Assembly: GCA_947626565.1 (NCBI GenBank)
Contig: CANQSQ010000004.1
Coordinates: forward strand, 1-64,000
Length of the DNA: 64,000 bases
Origin: an uncultured Bacilli bacterium
GTDB taxonomy: Bacteria; Bacillota_I; Bacilli_A; RF39; UBA660
Reading direction: 5' to 3'
Position 1 is the stretch's first letter. Each line of letters starts with the position of its first letter. A model generated the notes under the pieces. The model did no database searches, was not told where the DNA came from, and saw only the letters and a list, made by a program, of their open reading frames with translations. Below are positions 30,273 through 39,128 of the stretch, one piece after another. Position numbers and translations under genes: made by a program.

Positions 30273-31398
30273 ATTTATACTTATAAACTCTATTTTTCTC
30301 AACCGAAATATTTAATAAAATTCCTACCAGTAACATATATGAAAGTAAACTAGAGCCCCCATACGAAACAAAGGGTAGGGTAATACCTGTAATTGGAAGT
30401 AAACCAACTGTCATGCCAATATTTTGAATTTGTTGAAATATTAACATTCCTAAAATTCCTGCCAAAATATACTTATCCGTATCCCTAATTTTTCTTCTAG
30501 CTAATAAAATAATATTTATATCTAAAAAAATAATAATTCCCAATAATAAACCAACTCCCACTAAACCAAAGTTAGAAGCATAAACCGCAAATATAAAATC
30601 AGTAGAAGCTTCGGGAAAGTAAATAGGCGTTTTATTAAAACCATGGCCAAATAAACCAGCTGATCCAATAGCTGCCATCGAATTTTCTAACTGTAGTCCC
30701 GAACCATTTTGCCAATCAAAAATTCTATCAAGTCTATAATATATCGAATCACCAAAAATTTTAATAAATAAATTTTCCTTACAAAAATAAAGCCACAAAA
30801 ATCCTCCAATTAAAAGTACACCAATAATGCAAGCCCCTCCAAACCACCTAAGTCTTATTCCTGAAACAAACATCATACAAGCATAAATTAAAAAATAAAT
30901 TAATACAGCTCCTGTATCTGGCTGTAAGAAAGTCAAAATAGCCGGAATTAAAACAATTAGAAAAGACTTTACTAAAAATATAAATTCCTCTTTTATAGTA
31001 GGATTTTCATAATCACTTCTAAAATTATGAATCATCGTTGCTAAAGTCAGCATAATAAAAATCTTCATAAATTCACTAGGTTGAATACTACCAATACCAG
31101 GTATACTAAACCAACACCTACTATTATTAATAGGAGTAGCAAATAATAAAAGTCCTACTAAAGAAATATTACCAATAACATATAAAATCCAAGTATGCCT
31201 ATAAAGATATTCATTTTTTAACTTTACCAACATAAACACTAGTAAAAAACCAACGGCATACCAAATTGTTTGTTTAACAGTTAAATTTCCTAAACTTCTC
31301 GAAGTATAAGCAGCCGCACTATAAATTGTCAAAATACTAATTATAGCTAACATAATAATAGGAACTAATATTTTTAAATTAATTTTAAATTTTGTCAT
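30271..31398 (-). CDS. rodA: SEDS-family peptidoglycan polymerase (RodA-like)
   Basis: 10-TM SEDS protein; QPSEFMKI, LQPDTGAVLIY, FVSYGGSSLLSYM. Confidence 0.9.
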   Translation of the reverse strand: MTKFKINLKILVPIIMLAIISILTIYSAAAYTSRSLGNLTVKQTIWYAVGFLLVFMLVKLKNEYLYRHTWILYVIGNISLVGLLLFATPINNSRCWFSIPGIGSIQPSEFMKIFIMLTLATMIHNFRSDYENPTIKEEFIFLVKSFLIVLIPAILTFLQPDTGAVLIYFLIYACMMFVSGIRLRWFGGACIIGVLLIGGFLWLYFCKENLFIKIFGDSIYYRLDRIFDWQNGSGLQLENSMAAIGSAGLFGHGFNKTPIYFPEASTDFIFAVYASNFGLVGVGLLLGIIIFLDINIILLARRKIRDTDKYILAGILGMLIFQQIQNIGMTVGLLPITGITLPFVSYGGSSLLSYMLLVGILLNISVEKNRVYKYK

Positions 31399-31480
31399 AA
31401 AACCTCCTTCCTTATTATTATATCAAAAAACCGCAAGTTTTATTTCTCTAATTCATAAAATATATTAAGGAGCGTGTTTT

Positions 31481-31789
31481 ATGAAAAAATTACCTAAAAT
31501 TTATCAAAATGAAATAACCAAAAATTTTAAAAATAATAAAACTTCTTATCGTTTTAAAAATATTGATAATGCCACCTCAACTACAGAAGATAATGCCCTT
31601 ACTATCGAAAAAAACCTAACAACTATTTTTGACGGAATTGGTTATTCATATAATATACCTGTTACTATTACCACAGCAACTCATACTTATCACACAACAT
31701 TAATTGCTAAAACTTCAAATAATGTTGTAACAATTGATAATGAAATTATTCCTATAAAAGACATTACTTCCTTAAACATAGTAAAATAA
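31481..31789 (+). CDS. Hypothetical protein
   Basis: 102-aa ORF with SD aaggag. Confidence 0.55.
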   Translation: MKKLPKIYQNEITKNFKNNKTSYRFKNIDNATSTTEDNALTIEKNLTTIFDGIGYSYNIPVTITTATHTYHTTLIAKTSNNVVTIDNEIIPIKDITSLNIVK

Positions 31790-31824
31790 AAACATAGTTC
31801 ACAACATTTGAACTATGTTTTTAT
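31789..31824. terminator. Bidirectional terminator
   Basis: aaaacatagttca caacat ttgaactatgttttt. Confidence 0.8.
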
Positions 31825-31835
31825 TTTACTAACTC

Positions 31836-32252
31836 TTAGCATAAATCAATAAAAGTATCTTGTAAACATTTTATTGCTCCACAACAATTCAAATCAATTG
31901 TTGCAAACTCATTAGTTCCGACATATTGATTAGATGTTGGATCTAAATATAATAGTCTACAAGTACAACAACATTCATCTAAAGCTTCTATTCTAAATAC
32001 TGAAGTCTCCGTAGTAACATTATTTATAGTATAAGGGAAACTCCATGCATTACCAGTACAACAATTATAAAGTTGAATAGGTCTAGTATTATAGCAAACA
32101 CTAGTACATACAGGTCCTAGATAAGGTTTATCACAACCTGAATAACTCTCATTATCAAAATCTTGTTTTTGTAATAATAAAATTTTCTTTAGAATGTCAT
32201 AAATACATCCACAATCTTTCTTTTCTTTTTCATTTTCATTACAACAATTCAT
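31836..32252 (-). CDS. CotY/CotZ-like cysteine-rich spore coat protein
   Basis: YNTRPIQLY, SVFRIEALDECCCTCRLLYL, ATIDLNCCGAIKCL match the CotZ pattern (FFRVERVHGSCATLSLL...VDLDCFCAINCL). Confidence 0.72.
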   Translation of the reverse strand: MNCCNENEKEKKDCGCIYDILKKILLLQKQDFDNESYSGCDKPYLGPVCTSVCYNTRPIQLYNCCTGNAWSFPYTINNVTTETSVFRIEALDECCCTCRLLYLDPTSNQYVGTNEFATIDLNCCGAIKCLQDTFIDLC

Positions 32253-32255
32253 TTT

Positions 32256-32660
32256 TTACCTCCTCTCACACAAATTGTCTATAGCCACATCTTCTAAACA
32301 CCTAATTGCACAGATACAACCAATATTAAGAGTGATAAACTGTCCTGTAGAAAGGTAATTAGTACCATCATTAGTTAAAATAAGTAATGTAACACAATCA
32401 TCATTAACACTATTAACTCTAAATAATGAACTAGTATTTAAAACACCATTTGAGTCCTCATAGGTAGCTTCAAAAATTTCTCCATTACGTTTATATAAAG
32501 TAATAACTCTTGTATTATAACAAATATTATTAATAACAGGTCCTAAAAAAGGCTTAGTACATCCTTCATCTAAGCTACAGGTATTTAGAGAATTCTTCTG
32601 CAATAAACAAATAAGTTTTAATAAATTTTTAATACAACTATTACTACTCATAATCTCCAC
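32256..32660 (-). CDS. CotY/CotZ-like cysteine-rich spore coat protein, paralogue
   Basis: CYNTRVITLYK, SLFRVNSVNDDCVTLLIL, ITLNIGCICAIRCL. Confidence 0.75.
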   Translation of the reverse strand: MEIMSSNSCIKNLLKLICLLQKNSLNTCSLDEGCTKPFLGPVINNICYNTRVITLYKRNGEIFEATYEDSNGVLNTSSLFRVNSVNDDCVTLLILTNDGTNYLSTGQFITLNIGCICAIRCLEDVAIDNLCERR

Positions 32661-32763
32661 CTCTTTATCTATATCTACTATAAAATATTCTAAAAGTATA
32701 AATATGTGTTTATAAATACCTAAATTAGTTTATGTAAAATACAATTTTATAATGTCAAAAAAC

Positions 32764-32792
32764 TTGCCTTATTATTAAAAAAAATATAAAAT
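32764..32792 (+). promoter_or_regulatory. Promoter, copy 1 of a duplicated element
   Basis: TTGCCT-N17-TAAAAT, embedded in CTTGCCTTATTATTAAAAAAAATATAAAATG. Confidence 0.65.
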
Positions 32793-32923
32793 GAACGTAT
32801 AAGAATATACAGTTGATTACTAAAATTACAAATAAGTATTATAAAAAAATAAGGTTCTAATAAAATTGGTAATAGTATTAAAAAATTAACAAATGAAATT
32901 ATTTACTGAAAAGAGGAGATAGA

Positions 32924-33304
32924 ATGAATTTACTTCAACCTTATCAAGGAAAATACAAATCAGCCGAATCAGCAGCTTCCTATATCGATATAGTAGCTAT
33001 TAATAAAGGCTGTGATATGATTGATGCTGCTGCTACTGACTTTATAACAGTAGGAAAAACAGTTGCTGCAGCAAGTGAAGATTGTGGGACTGATACTCTA
33101 TCTATTGATGGTAAAAATATTTTAAGTACTATTGAGAATTGTGCTAATAAGATAGCTAATACTGAAAAAGAAATATTTAAAATAACTTCACAAATAAGAG
33201 AGCAAGCCATAAATCAATATAATAATAAGCAACAAGAACTAAATAATGAAGCTCAATCAATTGAAAATGATATGCGAAGAAATGAAGAAAATCAGGGAAA
33301 GTAA
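32924..33304 (+). CDS. Small helical T7SS-associated-like protein, paralogue of 35125-35541
   Basis: YKSAESAASYIDIVAI...; SD aagaggag; homologous N-terminus AESAAxYIDxxxI. Confidence 0.65.
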   Translation: MNLLQPYQGKYKSAESAASYIDIVAINKGCDMIDAAATDFITVGKTVAAASEDCGTDTLSIDGKNILSTIENCANKIANTEKEIFKITSQIREQAINQYNNKQQELNNEAQSIENDMRRNEENQGK

Positions 33305-33313
33305 GGCGTTAAT

Positions 33314-34228
33314 ATGGGTGAATTTATATATAATCAAGAAAAAATATCTAATGTTTTAAATACACTAACTGAAGCCAGTAAGAAGTTTAATTCTTTAAAT
33401 ACCAATGAACAATTGTTAAATGGGGTTAAACAAGTAGAAAAGGCAAATGGCTATCAGGATTGCATTGGTAATATAAATATTTCTGCAATTACCTCAAAAG
33501 TAGGAGAAAGTGAAGCTACTATAAAAAATTTAATTTCATTTATTGATACTTCTATTTCTGAAATGAAAAAATTTGCTAATGATAAAAATAATTCTGACAA
33601 TGATATCTATATTGATAATAATAGTTCAGAAAATAATACCCTATATGTTGATAAAAATGGTGATGAAAATAATAGTCTCTATATAGATAATAATGGTCAA
33701 GAAAGAATGGCTAATATTGAAAACAATTCGACCAAAACGTTGCCTATTTCCTACAAAAATCCTTCTCTTAATTCCAATAAAACTGAAAAATCAAATGTAG
33801 GAGGATATAGTGCTTCAACAGGCTTTATTGGTGATTATAAAAATCAACAATCTCTAACCAAAGAAAATCCCCTTGATGAAATAGTGGCTCGAGAATCACA
33901 AGTTGCTTCAGCGACACCTAAAGATTCCGTAATTCAAACGAATATAGCTCCAATATTAGCTGGAATTGGAGCAGCAACAATAGCTAGTATTACTGCTAAA
34001 AAAGTTTTAGACAATCAAGATGCTGATAAAAAACAAGAGGCCGATGAAATAAAAACTGAAAACTGGGAAGAAGTTTCATCAACAGTAAATACTCAACCAT
34101 CTCAAGATAAAAAGAAAGTTAAAGATATTTACGATGAAGAAGATGATAAATATGATATGCCAACCTTTAATAAACCCCAAGAAAAATATACAGCAAGAAG
34201 TAGTGAAGAACTAAAAGATTTACGATAA
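33314..34228 (+). CDS. Hypothetical protein: helical N-terminus, short acidic repeats, C-terminal TM/acidic/KYTARSSEELKDLR module
   Basis: C-terminal ~95 aa paralogous to the end of the 839-aa protein. Confidence 0.65.
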   Translation: MGEFIYNQEKISNVLNTLTEASKKFNSLNTNEQLLNGVKQVEKANGYQDCIGNINISAITSKVGESEATIKNLISFIDTSISEMKKFANDKNNSDNDIYIDNNSSENNTLYVDKNGDENNSLYIDNNGQERMANIENNSTKTLPISYKNPSLNSNKTEKSNVGGYSASTGFIGDYKNQQSLTKENPLDEIVARESQVASATPKDSVIQTNIAPILAGIGAATIASITAKKVLDNQDADKKQEADEIKTENWEEVSSTVNTQPSQDKKKVKDIYDEEDDKYDMPTFNKPQEKYTARSSEELKDLR

Positions 34229-34255
34229 AAAAAGATTGGCGAAATTAATAATTGC

Positions 34256-34284
34256 TAAAAGTCATAAAAAAATGACTTTTTATT
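34256..34284 (+). terminator. Rho-independent terminator
   Basis: aaaagtcataaaaaaatgacttttta. Confidence 0.75.
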
Positions 34285-34330
34285 TTTATAAATATTAAAT
34301 GTAAAATAAACAAAAGAATAGAAAAAAGTC

Positions 34331-34359
34331 TTGCCTTATTATTAAAAAAAATATAAAAT
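34331..34359 (+). promoter_or_regulatory. Promoter, copy 2 of the duplicated element
   Basis: Identical CTTGCCTTATTATTAAAAAAAATATAAAATG. Confidence 0.65.
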
Positions 34360-34436
34360 GGATTTATAAGGATATGGGTTTGGTTGATGAAATTAGACTA
34401 TATTCTTAAGAAACAAAATAGGAGGTGAAAAAGAAT

Positions 34437-34733
34437 ATGAATAATAAAACAATCCATGTAGAAGAAGAAGGTTTGAAAGATTTAGGAGCTGCTTTATCTG
34501 AAGCAGGAGAATCTTATAAACAAAATGTAGCAAGATTATCAAACTTAATAGACGAAATAACAAGTGGAGATATTAAAGGTAACCCTGCTGATGATTTATT
34601 ACAAAAATACCAAGCAAAAGCAGAAATGTTTAAAAATATTGCAAATTCAATTGATGACGCTGAAGATGCTATGGGATTAAAAACAACAAGCTTTGGCAAT
34701 ATGCTTAGCGAATTAAAGAGTGGAATGAAATAA
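34437..34733 (+). CDS. WXG100/ESAT-6-superfamily-like small helical protein
   Basis: ~98-aa helical hairpin-like protein, SD ggaggtg, paired with another ~93-aa protein. Confidence 0.6.
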   Translation: MNNKTIHVEEEGLKDLGAALSEAGESYKQNVARLSNLIDEITSGDIKGNPADDLLQKYQAKAEMFKNIANSIDDAEDAMGLKTTSFGNMLSELKSGMK

Positions 34734-34752
34734 TAGAAAGGAAGGAAAAAAG

Positions 34753-35034
34753 ATGGGAGATTACGTAACAATTACTCCAGGAGCAGCAACAGATGATGCT
34801 GTTCAAATCGATAAAATTATTGCTGACATAAGTGCGGAAATGGAAACATTAAATACTGCTATTAAATCAAATATTCCAGATCGCGTAGCCACTGATTGGT
34901 CAGAAACATTACTAAATAATTGGGAACAATATTATGGTGCTGATGTACCAGAAGCAATGGCAGCTATGGGTGAATCAGCAACAAACTTAAAGTTAGCTGT
35001 AGAAAAAGCATTAGGTTACAGTAACGAAAATTAA
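34753..35034 (+). CDS. WXG100/ESAT-6-superfamily-like small helical protein, partner
   Basis: 93 aa, central DWSETLLNNWEQYYGADV turn region between two helices. Confidence 0.6.
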   Translation: MGDYVTITPGAATDDAVQIDKIIADISAEMETLNTAIKSNIPDRVATDWSETLLNNWEQYYGADVPEAMAAMGESATNLKLAVEKALGYSNEN

Positions 35035-35038
35035 AAAA

Positions 35039-35103
35039 TACATTGCAAAAATGCAATGTATAGTAAAGGGAAAAATTCTTTTTTCTTTTTACTATGCATT
35101 GCA
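35039..35103 (+). promoter_or_regulatory. Three-segment mutually exclusive stem-loop region
   Basis: TACATTGCA (35039-35047) pairs with TGCAATGTA (35052-35060); TGCAATGTATAGTAAA (35052-35067) pairs with TTTACTATGCATTGCA (35088-35103). Confidence 0.6.
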
Positions 35104-35124
35104 TAAAAAAGGGAGATGAAATTT

Positions 35125-35541
35125 ATGGCGGGCGTACTAGTAAATCCTAGATCATATAGTAATTCATATTATAATATTTATGTTACGGCTGAAAGTGCTG
35201 CAAACTATATTGATTATAATGGCATTGTAAGTGCTGCTGATAATGTATTAAACGTAGCTAGAGAAGCCGTCAATGATATAGCAAAAAAATTACGAAATGT
35301 TCAAATTGGTCAAGAAGCCTTAACAGTAGGCGATAAAACCATGGAACCAGTTATTGAAGAAGTTTCGCAAATTATTTCTACGCTAGCAGATGGTTTGGAA
35401 CCTACGCTTGAAAATATAAAAGACACTGCTTTACAAAAGTATAACGAAAAACAAAATGAATTAAACAATATAGCATATGAAAATTATAAGAACAAACTAG
35501 ACAATGCAGAAGAGGCAGAAAAAGCGCGAAAAAACTCATAA
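35125..35541 (+). CDS. Small helical T7SS-associated-like protein, paralogue of 32924-33304
   Basis: YVTAESAANYIDYNGIVSAADNVLN; SD gggagatg before ATG 35125. Confidence 0.65.
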   Translation: MAGVLVNPRSYSNSYYNIYVTAESAANYIDYNGIVSAADNVLNVAREAVNDIAKKLRNVQIGQEALTVGDKTMEPVIEEVSQIISTLADGLEPTLENIKDTALQKYNEKQNELNNIAYENYKNKLDNAEEAEKARKNS

Positions 35542-35559
35542 TAAAAAGGAGGAGATAAA

Positions 35560-38079
35560 ATGTCTTTTTGGAATGATGCCAAAACATTTATAACTGGCAG
35601 AAATGGTATTTATGAAGATGAAAAAGCTGTTAACCAAGCAAAAGAAGATTTAAAAAGAATTATTAACAATGATGTTGAAGACGCAAAAGAACAAATAAGA
35701 CAGAGCATCGTATCTATTACTAATTGTCAAGGTTTTAGTGAATATGTAGGTTCATTTGAACAGACATCATTTTATGATGAAACAATTGATTGCGCATCAA
35801 TTATGATTAATGATATTATCGGACAAATTGAAGCTAAAGCTGCTAACATCAAAGAATATAATGAATCTAGTTTAACTGACAAGATACTTGGTAGTGGTGG
35901 TATGGTACTTGCCAAATTTGGTGAAGGTGTTCTATCAGTTGGTGAAGGTATTGCTGATACTGCAGCAACAGTATTACTTGGTGGTGGTACTTATATCTGG
36001 GGACTTACTAGTGGAGATATGTCTGCATACGAAGGAGTTGGCAAAATTGTTAAGAAAGATTTGTCTCATGATGCATTTAATTTTTATTATAAAAGTGACC
36101 TAGCTAAAGCCAGTGCTTTTACTGAGGATAGTGCAATAGCATCTCTTGCAGAAGGTATTGGAGTTACTACCGGTTATCTTGCTCTTGGTGGATTTGTATC
36201 TGGATTCTCCAAAACAGCTGCTTTAAAGTCAACAACAAATGCTACTACAGCAGTAACATTTTTAAGTAGTTGGGGTAATAACACTGAAAGTGGTTTACAA
36301 GCAGGAAAATCCTTTGGAAGTGCTACTAAACAAGGTCTTGTAGCGGCAACAGCCGAAGCTGCTATGGCTTACATTGGTGGTAAAGCTGGAGAAAAAGCTC
36401 AGAAAGCGAAAGCCATCGATAATGCAACTGAAAAATTAGAAACAGCTACTAAAGCTCGTGAAGAAGCCGCTAAATTAGTACAACAAGGCGTAGATGCGCC
36501 TGAGTCTATGAGTGATGGTATGTTTGAACAGGCTAAAAATGCATTTGACGATGCTATGGAAGCCCAAATTGATGCTCAAAAAGCATTAGAAAAAGTCAAG
36601 GCTTCAAAACTAAGTTCATATCAAGGTTATAATGATCCTTTAACAAAATTTACACGAGCTAAAGGAGAAGCTGCTCGTACAGCTCTTGCTCAAACTGCCA
36701 CTAAAAGAGAAGCAGTTGGACTTATTTTTAATAAAGGTAGGGAAGCTATAGGTAATACTATTACTAAAGGTGGAGAGACTGCTGGTAAGGCTATTGCTAA
36801 AAGTGGTGAGACTGTTGGTAATATCATTACTAACCCTAAAGCTACTGGTATAGACCTTATTAATAGTGCCAAACAAAGTCTTCCTAAAATTAAAGAAGGC
36901 GTGAAAACAGGAATGAAAGCTTTAGGTGAGACGTATGTTCAACCTATAACAGCTGGAGCACTAGCAGGACCAACAGTAGGAAAAGTTGTATCAGATCAAG
37001 TATTTAAATCAAAAAGTACTAATATTCAACCACCAGATGTAAAACCTCAATCTGGCTTTAGTGCAACACCTAGTGGTACTTCTAATGGTGGAGGCAGTAC
37101 CGGTGGTGAAACTGGTGGTACCGATAATACTACTGAAAATCAACAATCAACTAGCAATGAAAATGGAAACGGAAATGGAAATAGTAACAGAACTTATAGC
37201 GGTGGAGGCAGTAGTTATACACCATCTGGCTCAACGTATTCTGGAGGTAATGCATCAACCCAATTTACTAACAGTCAACCAACAACGCAAAACAACCAGA
37301 CTACCACAACTGATACATCAAAAACTCCAACCGTACCTAATAATAAGACTGAAGATGTTTTAAAACCATCAACAGATACTCCAAAGCAACCTAACACTCC
37401 AAATACTACTCCTTCGGGATCAACTAATAATCCAACAACATCTAATCCTAATCCAAATCCAAATTCATCACCTTCTAATCCTAACCATAATACCAATACT
37501 AATACCAATCCAAGCCCTAGTCCTAGCAATCCATCGCCATCTAATAATCCAACTTCAAACGGCAGTGGTAATGCTCATACTGGTGGTGGTTATTCAGGCT
37601 CTGGTGGCTATCAAGAAGATACAACTTCAAATGGTATCTTAGATAGTGATAAGAATGAGATTGATGCAGCTCTAGAAAAAGGTAAAGCATCAATTGATGA
37701 TGTTATCAAAGGTAATATAACCAAGATTCCATCATCAACTACTCCAATTAAAACCACACCTACAACAAAGAATGGTAATAATGGAAGTTATGTTATTCCA
37801 ACCGTTGCTGGTTTAAGTGCAGCCGCAGCTGCTGGAATTGGAACTAAAGCATACTTGGATAATAAGTCTAATAATTATAATGGTGAAGATTCTGATGAAA
37901 TTGAAACAGAAGAGTGGGCTGGAGAAAATGATGTTGAAATAGAATACGATGATAATGCTGAGAAAGAAGCTTATCTAGATGAAGACGACGAATTTGGTTA
38001 TACAGATACTGACACAGCTACCGAAGAAACGGAAAAATATGATGCTAGAAACAATACTGAACTAGCAGATTTACAATAG
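35560..38079 (+). CDS. 839-aa modular protein, candidate T7SS effector-like: helical N-terminus, hydrophobic Gly-rich region, Ala-rich coiled coil, Ser/Thr/Asn/Pro linker, TM, acidic C-terminus
   Basis: SD aaaggaggag; GMVLAKFGEGVLSVGEGIADTAATVLLGGGTYIWGL hydrophobic stretch; ends EKYDARNNTELADLQ. Confidence 0.65.
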   Translation: MSFWNDAKTFITGRNGIYEDEKAVNQAKEDLKRIINNDVEDAKEQIRQSIVSITNCQGFSEYVGSFEQTSFYDETIDCASIMINDIIGQIEAKAANIKEYNESSLTDKILGSGGMVLAKFGEGVLSVGEGIADTAATVLLGGGTYIWGLTSGDMSAYEGVGKIVKKDLSHDAFNFYYKSDLAKASAFTEDSAIASLAEGIGVTTGYLALGGFVSGFSKTAALKSTTNATTAVTFLSSWGNNTESGLQAGKSFGSATKQGLVAATAEAAMAYIGGKAGEKAQKAKAIDNATEKLETATKAREEAAKLVQQGVDAPESMSDGMFEQAKNAFDDAMEAQIDAQKALEKVKASKLSSYQGYNDPLTKFTRAKGEAARTALAQTATKREAVGLIFNKGREAIGNTITKGGETAGKAIAKSGETVGNIITNPKATGIDLINSAKQSLPKIKEGVKTGMKALGETYVQPITAGALAGPTVGKVVSDQVFKSKSTNIQPPDVKPQSGFSATPSGTSNGGGSTGGETGGTDNTTENQQSTSNENGNGNGNSNRTYSGGGSSYTPSGSTYSGGNASTQFTNSQPTTQNNQTTTTDTSKTPTVPNNKTEDVLKPSTDTPKQPNTPNTTPSGSTNNPTTSNPNPNPNSSPSNPNHNTNTNTNPSPSPSNPSPSNNPTSNGSGNAHTGGGYSGSGGYQEDTTSNGILDSDKNEIDAALEKGKASIDDVIKGNITKIPSSTTPIKTTPTTKNGNNGSYVIPTVAGLSAAAAAGIGTKAYLDNKSNNYNGEDSDEIETEEWAGENDVEIEYDDNAEKEAYLDEDDEFGYTDTDTATEETEKYDARNNTELADLQ

Positions 38080-38094
38080 AAAGGAAATGGGAAT

Positions 38095-38421
38095 ATGAAA
38101 GATAAATTTTTACCAATAGGTTCTGTTGTCCTACTAAAAGGTGGCAAAAAAGAACTAATGATTACTGGTTATTGTATTATCGCTAATGGTCAAGATCCAA
38201 TAGATGAAGTTAATCACAGGGTTAATATGCATGAATATTCAGCTTGTACCTATCCCGAAGGAGTAATTAATAGTGATGTAGCTTATGTATTTAATCATGA
38301 CCAAATTGACAAAGTTTGTTTCTTAGGTTATGAAACTGAACAGTCAAAAGAAGTTTCCAAAACAATTAACGATAATATCGAAGACATAAAGCAAGCAATC
38401 CTAAATCAAGCAAATAGTTAA
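38095..38421 (+). CDS. DUF4176 domain protein
   Basis: FLPIGSVVLLKGGKKELMITGYCIIANG...YPEGVINSDVAYVFNHDQIDKVCFLGYE. Confidence 0.85.
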   Translation: MKDKFLPIGSVVLLKGGKKELMITGYCIIANGQDPIDEVNHRVNMHEYSACTYPEGVINSDVAYVFNHDQIDKVCFLGYETEQSKEVSKTINDNIEDIKQAILNQANS

Positions 38422-38450
38422 AAGTCATTTAAAAAATGACTTTTTTTTTC
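38421..38450 (+). terminator. Rho-independent terminator
   Basis: aaaagtcatttaaaaaatgacttttttttt. Confidence 0.8.
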
Positions 38451-38492
38451 TTTCAAAATAAGATATAATATATTATATAGGATGTGATAATA

Positions 38493-38816
38493 ATGAAAGA
38501 AAAATTTTTACCTATTGGTTCAGTTGTTTTACTAAAAGGTGGCAAAAAAGAACTAATGATTACTGGTTATTGTATCATCGCTAACGGAGAAGAAATAATT
38601 GATAAAACAAATCAAAAAATTAATATGCACGATTATTCAGCTTGTACTTATCCTGAGGGAGTAATTAATAGTGATGTGGCCTATGTATTTAATCATGACC
38701 AAATTGAAACTATTTGTTTTCTAGGCTATGAAACTGAAAAATCAAAAGAGGTTTCTAAAACTATTAACGATAATATCGAAGATATAAAACAAACTATTTT
38801 AAATCAAATTAAATAA
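38493..38816 (+). CDS. DUF4176 domain protein, close paralogue
   Basis: Nearly the same protein as 38095-38421; SD aggatg. Confidence 0.85.
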   Translation: MKEKFLPIGSVVLLKGGKKELMITGYCIIANGEEIIDKTNQKINMHDYSACTYPEGVINSDVAYVFNHDQIETICFLGYETEKSKEVSKTINDNIEDIKQTILNQIK

Positions 38817-38825
38817 GGAGAATTT

Positions 38826-39128
38826 ATGCAATACAAAGATTTGAGTTTTACCGTTAACAAAGGTGGTGTAGAAATAATTTGTGATATTTTATCAGTTATT
38901 CCCAATGAAGAAAATTCTAATGAACCTTATGTTGTTTTTACTGATTATATGTTAGACGAAAATGATGAATTTGTCCTACAATATGGCAAAGTAGTTGAAC
39001 CAGAACCAGAAGAGTATATTTTACAAAACATTGAAGATGAAAGTATTATATCTAAAATAAAAGAAGCTTTAAATGATGATATTGTTAATTATGTAAATAC
39101 TGAGATTCAAAATAATATCCATGACTAA
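38826..39128 (+). CDS. Small acidic protein, DUF1292-like
   Basis: EIICDILSVI...EPYVVFTDYMLDENDEFVLQYGKV. Confidence 0.5.
   Translation: MQYKDLSFTVNKGGVEIICDILSVIPNEENSNEPYVVFTDYMLDENDEFVLQYGKVVEPEPEEYILQNIEDESIISKIKEALNDDIVNYVNTEIQNNIHD

Noticed and set aside
29877-30302. Minus-strand ORFs (29877-30074, 30096-30302) over the PrsW tail
   Set aside because: Isoleucine/tryptophan-rich shadow frames produced by the 42-bp coding repeats on the plus strand; no independent start signals.
36640-37529. Several extra ORFs inside the 839-aa gene (36640-36876, 36690-36872, 37061-37363, 37275-37529)
   Set aside because: Low-complexity shadow frames of the Ser/Thr/Asn/Pro/Gly-rich coding region.
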